Part shown: positions 1 to 12,560 of the stretch, one piece after another
Layout of the letters: every line of letters starts with the position of its first letter
Numbering within the stretch: the first letter of the stretch is position 1
NCBI GenBank assembly: GCA_948567375.1
Contig: OX419758.1
Location: forward strand, 28,463,001-28,527,000
Source of the DNA: Lunularia cruciata
Lineage: Eukaryota; Streptophyta; Marchantiopsida; Lunulariales; Lunulariaceae
Reading direction: 5' to 3'
Length of the DNA: 64,000 nt
Program-made: the position numbers and the translations under genes
Notes under the pieces: generated by a model
The model's input: only the letters and a program-made list of their open reading frames with translations
What the model was told of the DNA's origin: nothing
Databases searched by the model: none

Positions 1-83
1 TGGGAGGAGGAAAGAAGAACTCCAAATTTGCAGTGAGGAATCATGCGATTTGGAGACTAGACGTGATTGTAAGAATCTGAGTC

Positions 84-2384
84 TTGAGCCGACTTCGGAT
101 TACTTTCTTGGCATGGAACTGGAATGTCAGTTTTCCAGGCTTCATGACCAAGAGAATCAAGAGCAAGTGTCTCGATGGCCCCGAGGAAGAGGGGAAGAGA
201 GGAAATCCAGCTCGCTGGACAAAGTCGGATTGGAGATTAGTACTCGGGAGAGAAGCAGGCACGGAGCAGGGTGCCACATTCTTGGGTAAGGGAGAAGTAG
301 CAGAAGAGACTCAAGAAGTGAGAGATGCTTTCTCTTTGAAGAGAACAAAGAATGGGTATAAGGTTGAGAGTTACAAGGATTGAGTGAAGAGAGGGATCAT
401 GAGTGCTCTCATGGCGATCTTGAAGCCGTAGAGAACGATCAATTGGGCGAGGTGCTTCCATGGAAGAACAAGACAAATGGTGTGGAATTTGCAAGATAAG
501 TTGCCTCCACATTCCATCGTGCCATTTGCAGCACACTTTTACCTCCGGTTTGAATTTGCTCAACTCGGCGGAGTGAAATCAAATGGTGTCTCACTTCCAT
601 CCCAACTTGAGAAGAGAAGTCAATGTGGAAGAGCAGCAATACATTCTTCAAATCCGGAGCACGGATGAGTACTACGCAAAGACGGGGAAGAGCGTAGAGA
701 TAGAAGTGAGTACCCCAAAGTTGAAGAAGCGGAGTCGGCAGGGAGAAGCCAAAGACAAGACAAGACCTCGGAAGACCAGGAGAGGAAACCCAAGGAGAGG
801 CATGGTGGTGATTGTGTCAGAAGACAAAGTCGAAGACTCGGAAGGAGAAGCCGAGTGCAAGTCCAAAGACTCGGAATGCGAGAAAGAACCGGAGCTTACA
901 TTACAAAGTGGAGATACGAGTAGCAATAGTGATGAAAGTGGAGAGATGACGTTGGTACCAGCCGTTGCGGTAGAAGAAGAAGTTTGGGTGGAGCTCGAGC
1001 CAAAAGATAATGAGAAGTTGGAGGATGAGATATTTGAGGCCAAGGAGAAGAAGTCTATGATCCAGAGTGGAGTTTGTTCAAGACACAAGGCAAAGTGTGA
1101 AGTGGGTCCAAGTAAGGCAAAGGAAGAGGTGAATGAAAGCTCGGGGAGTGAGGCGTCGATTCCAATACAAAGACTACAAAGACGAAGGCCAATATTGGGT
1201 GAACAAGAAGTAAGGAAGGAGATTGCTTTTTAGGAGGAAGTAGTTGCAAGCAATGGAGTGGAGTACCTATGGGAGATCATGTGTCCATTGTTGGTGAAAT
1301 TGGAGCACAGGAAGAAGGAGATGCAGTTGACATGTCCAGAGGTGAAGACTGTCTTGCAGGTGTTATCAAGATTAAAAGAAGAGAACTCAGGGTTGAAGAA
1401 GATTATAACCCGAGGTGAGGAGGAAAAGGAAGTACTGCGAGGGGAGGTAGTAGTGCAGGGTCAAGTAATTGAGGACTTGAAGAGAGAAGTGATGTATCGA
1501 GAAGAACTTGTTAAGAAGAGTGACATAGCAAGGGAAAGACAAGTAGCAGAGTATGAATCTTGAAGCAACAGTTTGTTGATTCAAGATTAGAACTTATCCA
1601 TGCTATGGCGAGGGTAGTAGCGAAGGAACAAGAGCTCGATAGAGTGATGGAGAGTGCAAAAGAGAAGAAGCAACTCTGGCAAAGGGAGTTGGCATTACGA
1701 TATAGGGAAGAAGAGAGATTATGAGAGTTACTTCGTAATCAGGAGGAGAAGATTGAGCAGAAGGAGAAGGAGAAAGAAATGGTGAAAGCCGAGTTCAAAG
1801 CAGAATTGGCGATGTATAAAGAGGATTGGCTTGCAGATTGAGCGCGTGAAAGGAAGATGAGATTGGAGCCATTGAAGGAGATTGTCCTCAGAATGAACGT
1901 GATGTTAAGTACAAAGGCCAGCATTTGGATTGAAGAGACACGGCTACACGAGTTGAAGTTGTTGGTGCAAGAGACGAGGAGGAGACAGGCAAAGGACATA
2001 GATTTGAATGCGTTGTTGATTAGTCTCAGGACTCGTGTAGATAGGAAAATACTAAAGGTAGAAGATAATATTGCAATTAGATTAGACTTAGTGAAATTAG
2101 AGATAGACAAACTTTGGAAAGAAGTTAGAGCCAAACCCAAAGTCGATGAACTAGGAGTGCAAATGTCTTTGGAGCTACCATTGGAGACATTAGAGAAAAG
2201 TGGGTCGGGAGATAAAGAGTTAGATAGATTACCCACTAGTGAAATTTCATATCAGGAAAAAGAATTGCTAGATCTGGTAGAAGATGTAGGAGATGTGAAA
2301 CCCAAGGACAAAGTAGTAGGAAGTAAAATTACTTCAGGTTCGGGTTTGAAAGCCAAGGAAGAAGTAGACATCGGATTGGATTAG
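84..2384 (+). pseudogene. Family A element: broken acidic coiled-coil protein
   Basis: Function not recognised. Open stretches at 583-1233 and 1258-1563 share one frame (split by a TAG at 1231-1233); 1564-2384 continues in another frame with stops near 1721 and 1838. The product is very rich in Glu, Lys and Arg. It has a basic patch followed by a Glu/Ser-rich acidic stretch near 720-960, then long heptad-like segments (about 1290-2000) that suggest coiled coil. The last third (about 2070-2384) is clearly related to 19425-19681, where the same TLEKSG and VGSK landmarks occur, and in both places it runs straight into the same LTR-like sequence. It is therefore probably the internal coding part of a non-autonomous or gag-only LTR element. 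A host gene fragment captured by the element is the alternative. Confidence 0.45.
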
Positions 2385-2389
2385 TAACT

Positions 2390-3199
2390 GATTTGAGATT
2401 TGAATAGGCAGATATGAAGGGGTGCATTGTCATTTCGGATTTGTAGGTTTGTAGAGTTGTTAGGAAGAGGTGCATTAGGAAGATAACTTTAGATTGCTTC
2501 ACTACTTAAGAGTGACATTTGCAGTATTATGTTGTTCAGTGCTTATAATTTCTAAGAATAAATAAAGCAAAGTGTTGTGAAGCAGTGCTCGTCACTTAAG
2601 CTTGATTCCAAGAATCAGCTTTGTGTTTGTGTTTGTGTTTGTGTTTGTGTTTGTGAGTGTGTGGAGAAATTTGAAGTGCAAGTCAGTGTGCTTGTTGGAT
2701 GTTGGATTCCACAGCCTTGATCTTCATTCTGTGTGTTTGATCCTAAGTGAAGTGCAATCAAAGCAATGCCTTGACAGATTTGAGAGGAATTGTAGTGTCG
2801 GTAGTATTCTGCATTTGTGAATGCAGTGCGAGGTTGATGTGAAGCAATTTTGATCGAGGAAGTTGTGCCTTCAGTGGAGGGGTGGAACACAATTTTGAAG
2901 CGAAGTTGTTTTACAGTGAAGTGCCATTTTTGGGAGAGCCTGAATCATCACAATTAAGATTGTTTGGAAAGATTTGAAGGTGTTGTGATTATGGAGTGCT
3001 AATTTGTGACAAGACTACAAATCAGTGCTTGTTACTCTCTTTTTGGGTGTGGTTTCTACCTGAGAGATTAATGACGCAACCAAGAAAAACTACAATTGTT
3101 ACTTTGACTTTGTATTTGACCAATTCTGACTCGTATCTCTGCGGGAACAAACTTTACTTACCCAATTACCACAAAAGTGATATTTGTTGGGTTGTCACA
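2390..3199 (+). repeat. Family A LTR-like 3' region
   Basis: About 800 bp nearly repeated at 19690-20509. From about 2530 onward it also resembles 7360-8006, the R-U5 half of the chromovirus LTR. All three copies end in the same TTGTCACA, and the sequence changes abruptly right after it. That is the behaviour of an LTR end followed by different target DNA. Here the target is the gag zinc-knuckle coding region of a chromovirus. The 5' boundary is not resolved. Confidence 0.6.
2621..2655 (+). repeat. TTGTGT microsatellite
   Basis: About six perfect copies of TTGTGT inside the family A LTR. The other two copies of this segment have only one or two units (near 7450 and 19960), so the expansion is local. 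Confidence 0.9.
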
Positions 3200-6100
3200 A
3201 TTGCCAAGTTGGACATTGCATTGCTGAATGTCCACTTAGGAATGTACAACCTCGACAAGTTGCCTAGATGGAGTTTGTGGAACAAAATGATCAAGGAAAC
3301 AAAGAATCCTAGTAGAAGATTTTGAGCCGCCTATTATGAGCTTGATTAGTTCCAATGGGAATGAAGGCTTGACCTATGCAAGTTTGTTTCACTTGCAAGG
3401 TATGATATCTAATCGGGGTTGTAGGATTTTGGTTGATTCTAGAAGTTCAAAGAATTGCATGTCTATACAAGTAGTAAAGGAATTGGGTATTCTTATCAAG
3501 CTAGTGATTGGAAGTAGAATGATGATAGCAAATGATAGACAAGTTTTGCATTCTATACCTCACATCTTGTTACCTTCAAGATAGGGAGGGAGTATTTGGA
3601 ATGTATGAGGTTTGTAGTAGCACCTCTACACTATGATATCATTTTGGGTCTACCTTGGCTTGAATGTCATAAGGTTCAATTTTATTGGACCCAATGACAA
3701 ATTCAAGTACAACACCAAGGTAGGAATTTTTTACTAGGTTTTTTGGCACCTTTGAGTAAGACACCAAAGAATAGTAAGTCCCAAGATGGGAAGTTTGTTG
3801 AGAAGGTAGCCATAGAGAAAACCTTGAAGGGAGATGAGTCCCAAGATGGGAAGTTTGCCAAGAAGGCAACCATGGAGCAAGCTTGGAAGAAAGATGAGTC
3901 CTTCAAAGGGAAGTTGGTTAGTAAAGCAGCCATAGAGCAAGCTTTGGAGGAAGATAAGTCTATATTTGCAATGTGAATCAAGCCAATTGCACAAGAAAAA
4001 TCCTAGGGGGGCCAAGAGCCTCATCAAAAAATGGTTGATTGGATAGTTCAGGAGTTTGTGGACGTGTTTCCGGATGATCTGCCAAAGGGATTACCCTCCG
4101 ATTGAGGTATGCCCTTCAAGATTGAGTTATTGCCAAGGAGTACTCTGTAAAAAGACCAATCTATCGGCTCTCACCAAAGGAGTTAGAGGAGTTGCAAATA
4201 GCACTTACAAATTTATTGGAGAAGGACTTCATACAACATAATACCTCTCCTTGGGGAGCACCGGTACTATTTGTTCCAAAGAAGGATGGAGGACTTTGTT
4301 TTTGTATTGATTACTGTGGGCTCAATAAGCAAACCGTGAAGAATGCATATCCCTTGCCTCAAATTGATGACTTGCTTGATCAACTACGTGGAGCACGCTA
4401 CTTTTGTTGGATTGTTGTAGTGGCTATTGGCAAATTCCTATTGATAAAAAGGATGCGCAAAAGATTGCCTTTTGCACAAGGTATGGGCATTTCAAGTAGA
4501 GAGTTCTACCTTTTAGACTCACTAATGCTCCTATGGTCTTCATGGATCAGATGCATCGGGTGTTGGATGGACTATTGGATTGGTCCGTGGTGGTGTTCTT
4601 AGATGATATCTTAATTTATAGTAAGACAAAGGCAAAACACATGAATCATGTGTGAGAAGTCCTAAGACAACTATGACAATAGAAATTTTACTGCAAAAAG
4701 TCAAAGTGTGCCTTTTGGTAGAAGAAGGTTACCTTCTTGGGTCATAAGATCTCATTAGAGGGGATCAAGATGGAAGAAGAGAAAATCAAGGCCATTATTG
4801 ATTGGCCTATCCCAAAGGATACTACAAAAGTATGAGCATTCAATGGATTGGCTAGTTTTTACCAACGATTCATCCACTATTATGCTCATGTGGCTGCACC
4901 ATTGACTGACATCTTGGGAAAGAACTTGAGCTTCCAATGGACCACCAAGCATGAAGAAGCATTCCAAAAGTTAAAGCATAAGGTGTCTTCAAGACCCATT
5001 CTTCAACCATATGATCCTCAACTACCTTGTGTGGTTGATTTTGATGCTTCTAACTTTGCAATTGGAGCTGTGTTGTAATAGGAATTCCCCAATGGACTAC
5101 ATCCCATTGCCTTTGTGTCTTGCCAACTAAATACAGCTGAAAGAAATTACTCTGCTTGAGATCAAGAACAACTTGCAATGGTATATGCCACCAAAGTATG
5201 GAGGCATTATCTCTTGGGGAAACAAGTGATCATGCAAACTGATCACAAGCCATTGTTGTAGACCTTACACTTGGAACACATGAAGAGCCGACATCATCAA
5301 TAGGAAGAGCAACTTCAATTGTTTGACATCAAACTTGAGTAAAAACCAGGTCGGTTCTATGTCATCCCTCATGCTCTATCATGACAACCTGATTTGAAGT
5401 CTCTTCTTCTCATCATGGCGGCAATTACAACGGTGTCAATTGACTCCAAGGTCCATAATGCGTTTCGGTCAGCTCTACAACAAGATCCCTTCTTCCAAAT
5501 GGTACATGGTTGTCTGACAGCATGCAACAAGAAGTACAACACCTTCTCCTTCAAGGAAGACCTTCTATTCCATGCGGACCAGATCTATGTTCCAGCCAAA
5601 AGTGATCTCTAACTAGTACGCCTTCAAGAAGCCCATGATCTACCAATAGGTGGTCACATGGAGGTAGACAAGACCTTTGGTATCCTCCAACGCCAATGGT
5701 GGTGGCCCAACATGACACAAGATGTTGGGGAGTTTGTTTGATTGTGTGAGAGCTATCAATGCAACAAGGCCAGTAACTAGAAGCCGAGTGGACTCCTTCA
5801 ACCACTTCCCATTCCAACTACCCATTGGGAATATGTGAGCTTAGATCTCATCACCTCCTTGCCAAAGACACAACAAGATCACACATCACTTGTGGTGTTT
5901 GCGGATAAGCTTAGTAAGAAATCCATTTGGCACCAACGGTTGATACTGTGGATGCTCCAACCTTAGTGCAAATCTACTTCAATAATGTATTCAAGCATCA
6001 TGGGATGCCATGTGTACTCATCTTCGATCTTGATCCTTGCTTCACCAGAAAGTTTTGGCAAGCACTCTTCCATATATTAGGCACCAAACTTGCTTTTTCC

Positions 6101-6936
6101 ACAGCCTATCATCCTCAAATTGATGGACAAATTGAACATGCAATTGCATCTTGAAAGATATGCTTCATGCCTTTTTCAACATTCACCATACCAATTAAGA
6201 TGAATGTCTTGTAGTTGCGGAGTTTGCATACAACAATTCTAAACAGGCAAGCACCGGATTCTCTCTTTTCTTTCTCAATTTTGGCCAAGATCCGCTTGTC
6301 CTAGATTCTCTTCTTACTCTTCCCTTGTCTCAAGTCCCTCATACTTCAACCTTCTTGAACACCATATCCAAATCTCTCCAACAAGCCAAATCTCACCTCC
6401 TTGTTGCTTAGAATTGTCAAAAACAATATGCGGACCACCATTTTCGTGATCTCACCTTTGAAGTGGGTGATAAATTTATGTTATCCTCTAGTAATCTACC
6501 CCTCCCACTTGATACCCAAATTTGTAAACTTGCCCCTAATTGGATAGGACCTTTTGATGTCATCCAAATTGTCTCTCTTGTTGCTTATCGACTTGCCTTG
6601 CCTTCTCATATGCACATCCATCCTATCTTCATGTTTCCAAGTTGAAACCCTTTGTTCCTAACCCCTCTTCTTTTTCCTCTTGAGTCCAATCTCTTCCTCC
6701 CCCTATCCCTATCAATGATCATGAGGAGTATGAAGTTGATTGTATCCTTGCGCATCGCCACATCCAACAAGAATGCCAACAACATACGGAGTACAAGGTC
6801 CATTGGAAAAGGTATCTCCTTCATGATGCCACATTGGAACCTCTTTCTTACCTCTAGAATGCACAAACGGCCATCTAAGAGTTTGAAGCTTCAATGGCGA
6901 CAAGGACATCACCAACTAGCGGTGGGGGAATAGATA
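3200..6936 (+). pseudogene. Chromovirus copy 1: broken gag zinc knuckle and pol
   Basis: Ty3/gypsy order is readable through many stops and frameshifts. A CCHC zinc-knuckle remnant lies at about 3200-3240. Protease follows at about 3405-3700, with the active-site Asp-Ser-Gly changed to Asp-Ser-Arg. Reverse transcriptase (about 4050-4780) has [16 protein letters not shown] and an intact FLDD at 4596-4607. RNase H covers about 4848-5390. Integrase (about 5570-6420) keeps the HHCC finger region and core remnants. The integrase C-terminal region is at 6450-6645, and a chromodomain (EYEVDCILAHRHIQ) at about 6716-6900. The element would copy its RNA and integrate, with the chromodomain directing it to heterochromatin. 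The 5' LTR and most of gag lie left of the window, cut off by the family A insertion. Copy 2 at 35291-38978 has the same domain order. Confidence 0.85.
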
Positions 6937-8006
6937 TGTAACAATATGGAGTTTAGCAACATAGTTACTAAGGTTAACAAGTAGAGAATAAGCCAAATTA
7001 ACCCCTAATATTCTAGAAGCATCTAGGAAGCTTCTTGGGAAGCTTCACAACTAGTTAACTTGTGCCCCAAGCAAGTAGCTTTTAGAAGGAAACTTCTAGA
7101 AGCTTCTAACTAGCTTAGCTTGCATGCCAAGTAGACTACTTCTAGAAGGAAGCTTCTTGAGAAACCTCCTGGTAAACTTGGCTTGCACTCTAAGAAAGCG
7201 GCTCAAGGAATTTTCTTGAGAAGCTTCTCAAGCTTCTTAAGGGCTATAAATACCAAAGCCAAAGCTCATGCTAGGCATTTGGAGTTTTCCCTCATTCAAG
7301 TGTTCCAATGTGAGCTTCCATTCTTGTATTTCTCTCCTTGGTCTTGGTCTTTTATAGTTGTTGTTCAATGCTCATAATTTTGAGAATAGATAAAGCAAAG
7401 TGTAGTGAAGTAGTGCTCATCGTTTGAGCTTAATTCTGAGTATCAACTTTGCGTGTGTGTTTGTGAGTGTTGAGAGAATTTCAAAGTCCAAGTCAGTGCG
7501 CTTGTTGGATGTTAGACTCCATAGCCTTGATCTTCATTCTGTGCGTTTGATCTTGATTGAAGTGCAATTGGAGCAATGCCTTGATAGATCTGAAAGGAAA
7601 TGTAGTGTTGGTAGTATTTTGCATTTGTGAGTGCAGCCCTGAGTTGATGTGAAGCAATTTTGATCAAGGAAGTTGTGCCTTTAGTGGAAGGGTGGAACAC
7701 AATTTTGAGGCAAAGTTGTTTTACAGTGAAGTAGCCATTTTCAAGAAAGACCAAATCATCACAATCAAGATTGTTTGGAAAGATTTGATGGATTTGTGAT
7801 TAGGAGTGTTAATTTGTGACAAGACTGCATGTCAATGCTTTTTACTCTCTTCTGAGTGTAGTTTCTACCTGAGAGATTAAAGAAGATCCAAGAAGAACTA
7901 ATTTAGTCACTTTGCTTTGTATTTGGACATTTCTGATAAGTGTCTCTGTGTGAACAAACTTTACTTACTTGATTACCGCAAAAGTGATATTTGTTGAGTT
8001 GTCACA
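6937..8006 (+). repeat. Chromovirus copy 1 3' LTR
   Basis: 1070 bp from TGTAACAA to TTGTCACA, imperfect terminal inverted repeats with TG...CA ends. It starts just after a purine-rich tract (GGTGGGGGAATAG, 6921-6933) that fits a polypurine tract. The 3' end abuts gypsy III gag sequence, showing where the element landed. Copy 2 has the first 415 bp of the same LTR at 38979-39393. Confidence 0.85.
7011..7252 (+). promoter_or_regulatory. LTR promoter: heat-shock-element-like array and TATA box
   Basis: The U3 region is packed with alternating GAA and TTC blocks. The best run is 7089-7106, where GAA, TTC, GAA and TTC follow each other at exact two-base gaps, which fits the plant heat shock factor consensus. 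More GAAGCTTC blocks lie at 7028-7046, 7145-7160 and 7218-7238. A TATAAATA box follows at 7245-7252. The same array is kept in copy 2 (39054-39270). Heat responsiveness is an inference. Confidence 0.5.
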
Positions 8007-10112
8007 ACATCCTCCTCAAGGCTACAAGTATGGTAGAAATTTTGGTACTTTGGTGGCAAGGGTTGCACCACAAGTAGAAGTTGCTCCAATTCTTGCACCT
8101 CCACCAAAAAATCTACTTCAAACCATCACAGAACAACTTGCAGATCTCAAGATCAATGTGGTGCAATTATGGGAGAAGAGAGAGGTGGATTAGAATGTAG
8201 GGGGAGGACCTAGGAGTTATGGAAACTATCCATATAGAGGAGGCAAACCAGCCACAAATTTCAATGATAGAAATTGTTATGGTTGTGGAGGAAGAGGCTA
8301 TATCCAAAGGAATTGCCCTAATTCCACTTACCATGGAGGAAGGGGTCATGAAGGAGCCAATAGAGAGAAAGAGGTAGATAGTGAAACCCAAGTGGCTCCT
8401 AATCCAAAAAAAGGTAAGGGGATAGCATCTATAGATGTGGTTGAGAGTAAGTATGAGAAGGAGGAGTGCTCAAACTCCAAAGGTCTTCATTTGGATCTTT
8501 TGGCACAATAGAAGAAGAGAGCTTGTTTAGTAGATGATGTGCATTCTTCTCAAGGATGTGCACTCTTAGCTAAGATACTTCTATGGCTACTAGGAGCACT
8601 TTCACAAGCACTTCAACACCATCAGCAACAAAGACTCCAAGGAAGAAGTTGGGGATGGAGGACTTCTTGATCTCAAAGCAACAATGGAACTACAATGTCA
8701 AGAGGATGTTGGTAGTCACAAGGCTAACATCATAGTGGGTCAATTGATTGCTTTGAATCCTACTTTGAGAAAGGATCTTAGAGGTGGTTTGAGTTCTACA
8801 AGGAGCAAGAGGAAGAAGAAGGCAAAAGCTCCAGTATCAATGGGGGTGGTGGATGCTAGACTAGCACCATGGGAGGCTTGTGAATATGCCTCCAAGATTG
8901 ATGTGAGAGTGAATGGTCACAACATCAAGGATGCATTGGTTGATGGAGGATCAGAAATGAATGTCATGTCAAAAAGGTTGATGAAGAAGTTGGGTATGAT
9001 ACCTTCAAGACCTTCAACTTGTGGTGAACATGGCAAACAAGCAACAAGTTTGACCAATAAGGGTGATAGAGAAGGTGGTAGTTTCGATTATGGGAGTTCA
9101 AAATCTCATGACTTTCCAAGTTTTGAAGGATTCAAGCTATGACTTACTTCTTGGGAGGCCATGGTTGAGAGCAGCACGTACAATTGATTGAGGGCACAAA
9201 GGGTACTTGAGGATTGGGTCATCAAACCATAGAGTCACCATTCCTATGACTAACACCACCAACACTTCACATTCAGATTCACCATCTTATGATTATTGGG
9301 AATCAAATTTAAAAGAAGGAGCTTTAGGTGTGGATATAAGCATGGAGGAGGAGACTTTGACGGAGGAGGATGAATCTAAATCTGATTTCGATGTGTATCC
9401 CTTGTGTGATATGGACTTTGCACCTAAGCCAAAGGTTTTGAAGGACTCAAATAATCACCATTGACACTTGAGGAGATAGAGAGGAGGTTATTTATCCTCA
9501 AGTATGGTCCAAATGTTACCAAGGAGGAGAAGGTGAGATTTGAGGAGATTTTCTACAAGTTCATCTATGTGTTTGCTTTCAATTACAAGGATCTGAAGGA
9601 AGTCACCTTGAAGGAGCACAAGATTGAGGTGGAGTCACATGCAAGACTAGTTTGCCAAAAGCAACATTGCATTAGCCCACCAATAGCTTTGGTTATGAAG
9701 GAGGAGATTGAAGAAATCACAAGGAGGTGATGTAGAGAAGTCAAGGAAGGATCAACTCATGGAATTAGAAGAGGCAAGTGCTATTGCTATGGTTCGAGTG
9801 GAGCAAGCCCAAAGGAAACAAAAGGAGAGCTATGACAAGAGGCAAGGCAAGAAGAAGGTAGAGCCTTTCAAGAAGGTGATTGGGTAATGTTGTTTGATTC
9901 CATTTGATTCAAGAGAGTGCAAAAGAAGGTTTTGCCTAAGTACTTTGGACCTTTCATAGTGGAGAAGGTATGAGGCAATTACACCTATGATCTCAAGGAG
10001 TTAGGAGGAAGACACTTTGATAGGATTTAACCATGATAAGTTGAAGATATATCATAGAAGGTAGAGAGACCTTCACTTTGAGGACAAAGTGAAAACTTGA
10101 TCTGGGGGTAAA
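8007..10112 (+). pseudogene. Gypsy III: broken gag-protease with pol mostly deleted
   Basis: A second Ty3/gypsy lineage. A gag tail (8007-8190) is followed by a zinc knuckle at about 8270-8315 in which the His is replaced by Tyr (CYGCGGRGYIQRNC). The protease stretch at 8684-9142 has DGGSEMN at 8945-8965; plant gypsy proteases commonly use DGGS or DSGS here. The RT lead-in is readable at 9461-9730. The sequence then jumps to the integrase C-terminal tail (about 9745-10075), so RT, RNase H and the integrase core are missing through an internal deletion near 9730. A purine-rich GGGGGTAAA precedes the LTR. Confidence 0.75.
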
Positions 10113-10799
10113 TGCAACACCCATTTGTGCATGTGTATGGTATTATGATATTTAGTTTGGTATTACAAATACTTGAGAGATTTTATTTATATAGAGATAA
10201 AGGATGGTTCTACATTAGTCATGATTAGCTAAAGTTAGTCATAGCTAAGATAAAGAGGACCTTACTTTAGACAAAGTGGAAAAGATGAGCATCATTATTT
10301 TGGATTCTAGTGTGTTGACTTGGTATTATTCTTAAGTGTTTGTCTTTGAGGAAAGAGTTGAGAACTCTTGGGCCCGCAAGCCTTTTTGTCTTGGATTCTT
10401 CTATAGTACAAGGATAGCCCATGTGAAGGAACCCTTGACTTAGAAGTTGGGTCAAGATAAGATCACATGCTTAGTGGAATATGCCTATGTGGATGGATAT
10501 TCCTTTATACTTTTTGAATTTACTTGACTTTTAGCCTAGTAACTTGAGTTACTCCAATAATTAGTAACTTTGGTGCGTAACTATTTCATAAGTATATAAA
10601 CTTGGGGTGAGGAGATACTCATCATACTTTCATTTTCAACTATCTCTCTCATTGAGTTCTCTAGTGAGTAATGTCTTGAGTCTTGGAGTGTTAGCCCTGG
10701 AGGAGTATGATGGAGTTGAGAATCTTTGCCTTCTTAGTCCATGGTGTGTACCATAATAGCCATCAAAGGTTCATCCTGAGTGAGAGACAAGCCGACTCA
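10113..10799 (+). repeat. Gypsy III 3' LTR
   Basis: 687 bp, starting TGCAACACCC and ending GACTCA. An inverted copy of almost equal length (689 bp) at 27477-28165 fixes both ends. TATATAAA at 10593-10600 is a likely TATA box. The sequence to the right resumes gypsy X integrase, so the element is nested there. Confidence 0.8.
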
Positions 10800-11555
10800 T
10801 AGATTGCACTATTGAGAACATGCTTTGGGACTTCACCTTTGAGCAAGAAAGGTAGGAAAACTCACTTCCAATGGTGAAATTTACATACAACAATCTAGTG
10901 TTTGTATCTACAATAGGTCACACCCTTTCACACCTTCAAGCTTGGTAAAGATCCGCCCAATGGCTACAAAGGTTGATGTTGTCAACACTTTTGTTTTTAG
11001 AATCCAAGAGGGTGTGAAGAACACCAAGTGCAAGTTTCAAATCACAAAATTGACAAAAATTGTATGTAAATGCACATCATAAGCACATAGAGTTCATCAT
11101 TGGAGATCAACTCTGGCTGTCCACAACCAACTTCATTTTGGCTGGCTCTTGTAAGCTCAAACCTTGTTTTATTGGGCCTTTTCCCATCCTTTGTCAAATA
11201 GGCGCAATGCCCTATGACTTCAAGCAACCACCACACATGAAGATCCATCCAATGTTCCATGTTTCCTTACTATGAAAATATGTATCATAACTGCCCCACT
11301 TTCCTCCAAACAAGAAGTTAGACCTTGTCTAACACTCATTGATAGCACATAGGAATATGAAGTCAAATACATTCTCCAAAAATGCATCATGGTACCCATA
11401 ATTTATGGAGAATACCTTGTAAACTAGAAAGGATAGTCATTGTAAGAGACAACATGGGAACTAATTGCTAACTTGACCCATGCAATAGTGTTAGTGCAAT
11501 CTTTTGAGCAACAACTTTGCAACAAGGATGTTGCATCTTTAAAATGGATGTGGTT
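10800..11555 (+). pseudogene. Gypsy X copy 1: integrase tail and chromodomain
   Basis: Integrase-core end (a stretch with FTYNN near 10880-10900) is followed by the C-terminal GPF-type module in an open stretch at 11060-11275 (FIIGDQLWLSTTN, FIGPFPIL, HMKIHPMFHVSLL). A decayed chromodomain follows at about 11350-11530, readable as EYEV, EYLV and W-K-G-Y-like residues. The upstream part is interrupted by gypsy III. It runs directly into its own 3' LTR. Confidence 0.7.
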
Positions 11556-12143
11556 TGTAATACCATTAGCTAGACATATTATCTAAAGATGGAAATTATC
11601 TTGGTAATATCTGAAGGATGTTATATATGATGGTTTAAGTAGATCACATAGAGATGTCACCAAAAGACTAATTTCACTAATAAAGTAGAGATTGAAAACA
11701 CTCTAAAAACTTCAAAGCCAATTTTGAAGGCCTAAACAGATAAATTAAGCCTTGAAAATCATTGATCTCCCTTCTCATTTTTGGGAGATGATTTTTCCTC
11801 AAGAGCTTTCCAACTATACCTCACCCATGTTGTTTTGAGCTTCTTATAGGAAGATTTCCCAAAGATTCCCTCCAATCAAACATGTTTGACCAACCAAATA
11901 GGACAAGGATTGACATGTCACACATCCATGCAACTAATCTAAAGGTAGAGCTTGTTGACAGATCACCAATCCATGTATCTTATCCAAGGATAGAGCTACA
12001 TTTGAGAGGATCCGTTTTGCTATATAATAAAGACAAGGTGCTTCTTTGGGGCATCAATGTATTGAGCGATGAAGCCTTGTGTTTCTCTTGTGTTCTTCTC
12101 TTATGTGTCTATTGGAGGTTCTCTTGTTTGTGGAACATTACAA
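11556..12143 (+). repeat. Gypsy X copy 1 3' LTR
   Basis: Starts TGTAATACC like the 5' LTR of copy 2 (14584). It shares landmarks such as TAGCTAGACATATTATCT, the 'tcaagagctttccaa' stretch and 'atataataaagacaaggtgc'. It ends in ATTACA, a few bases shorter than copy 2. The DNA beyond is a minus-strand Harbinger-like reading frame, which is the host of the insertion. Confidence 0.75.
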
Positions 12144-12560
12144 CAAGTAAAATATAGTTCACCGTCCATAGTTGGTCTAACTATAAGTAGAAACAAAGTG
12201 CAATCTACCAATCCCACATATCTAGAAAAACCTTTTTGAGCCAATGCATATAGAATCTTCCTTCTATCATCTCTATTTGGCCGCTCCACCTCCTTCTCCA
12301 AAATTGGTAAGATGGTTGTCATGATTCTCTTGGTAAATACAATTGTTGACCCTACACTATTTTCCTATATATTTAAGCCTTGTGCTACACAAGCCCTATT
12401 CCCATGGTGACCAAATTGATCATGAGAAAAAGCTAATTGGATCTGCAAGTGGTCTTATCTTCTTGTATGTTTTCCCTAGCACCTCATGATCTTTAATAGG
12501 ATCTACCAACACATGAAAAGGCAAATGTCCATTCTAGTGAGCTATCTAAAAGCTTTTGGA
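12144..12560 (-). pseudogene. Harbinger/PIF-like DDE nuclease fragment
   Basis: Read on the minus strand, the stretch gives QFGHHGN, then GST, RIMTTILPIL, RKILYALAQKGF, YVGLVDCTLF and RPTMDGELYF. This spacing (a Gly-Phe turn, then C/V-G-x-V-D-G-T-x-F, then DGE-YF) matches the DDE endonuclease family of Harbinger transposases and HARBI1. It is cut at 12143 by the gypsy X LTR, so the rest of the catalytic domain is missing from this window. One stop lies near 12375. Confidence 0.55.

Noticed and set aside
3190-3240. Zinc knuckle starting with the Cys-His at 3194-3199
   Set aside because: Those bases belong to the family A LTR end (TTGTCACA), also present at 8006 and 20509; only the part from 3200 is gag.
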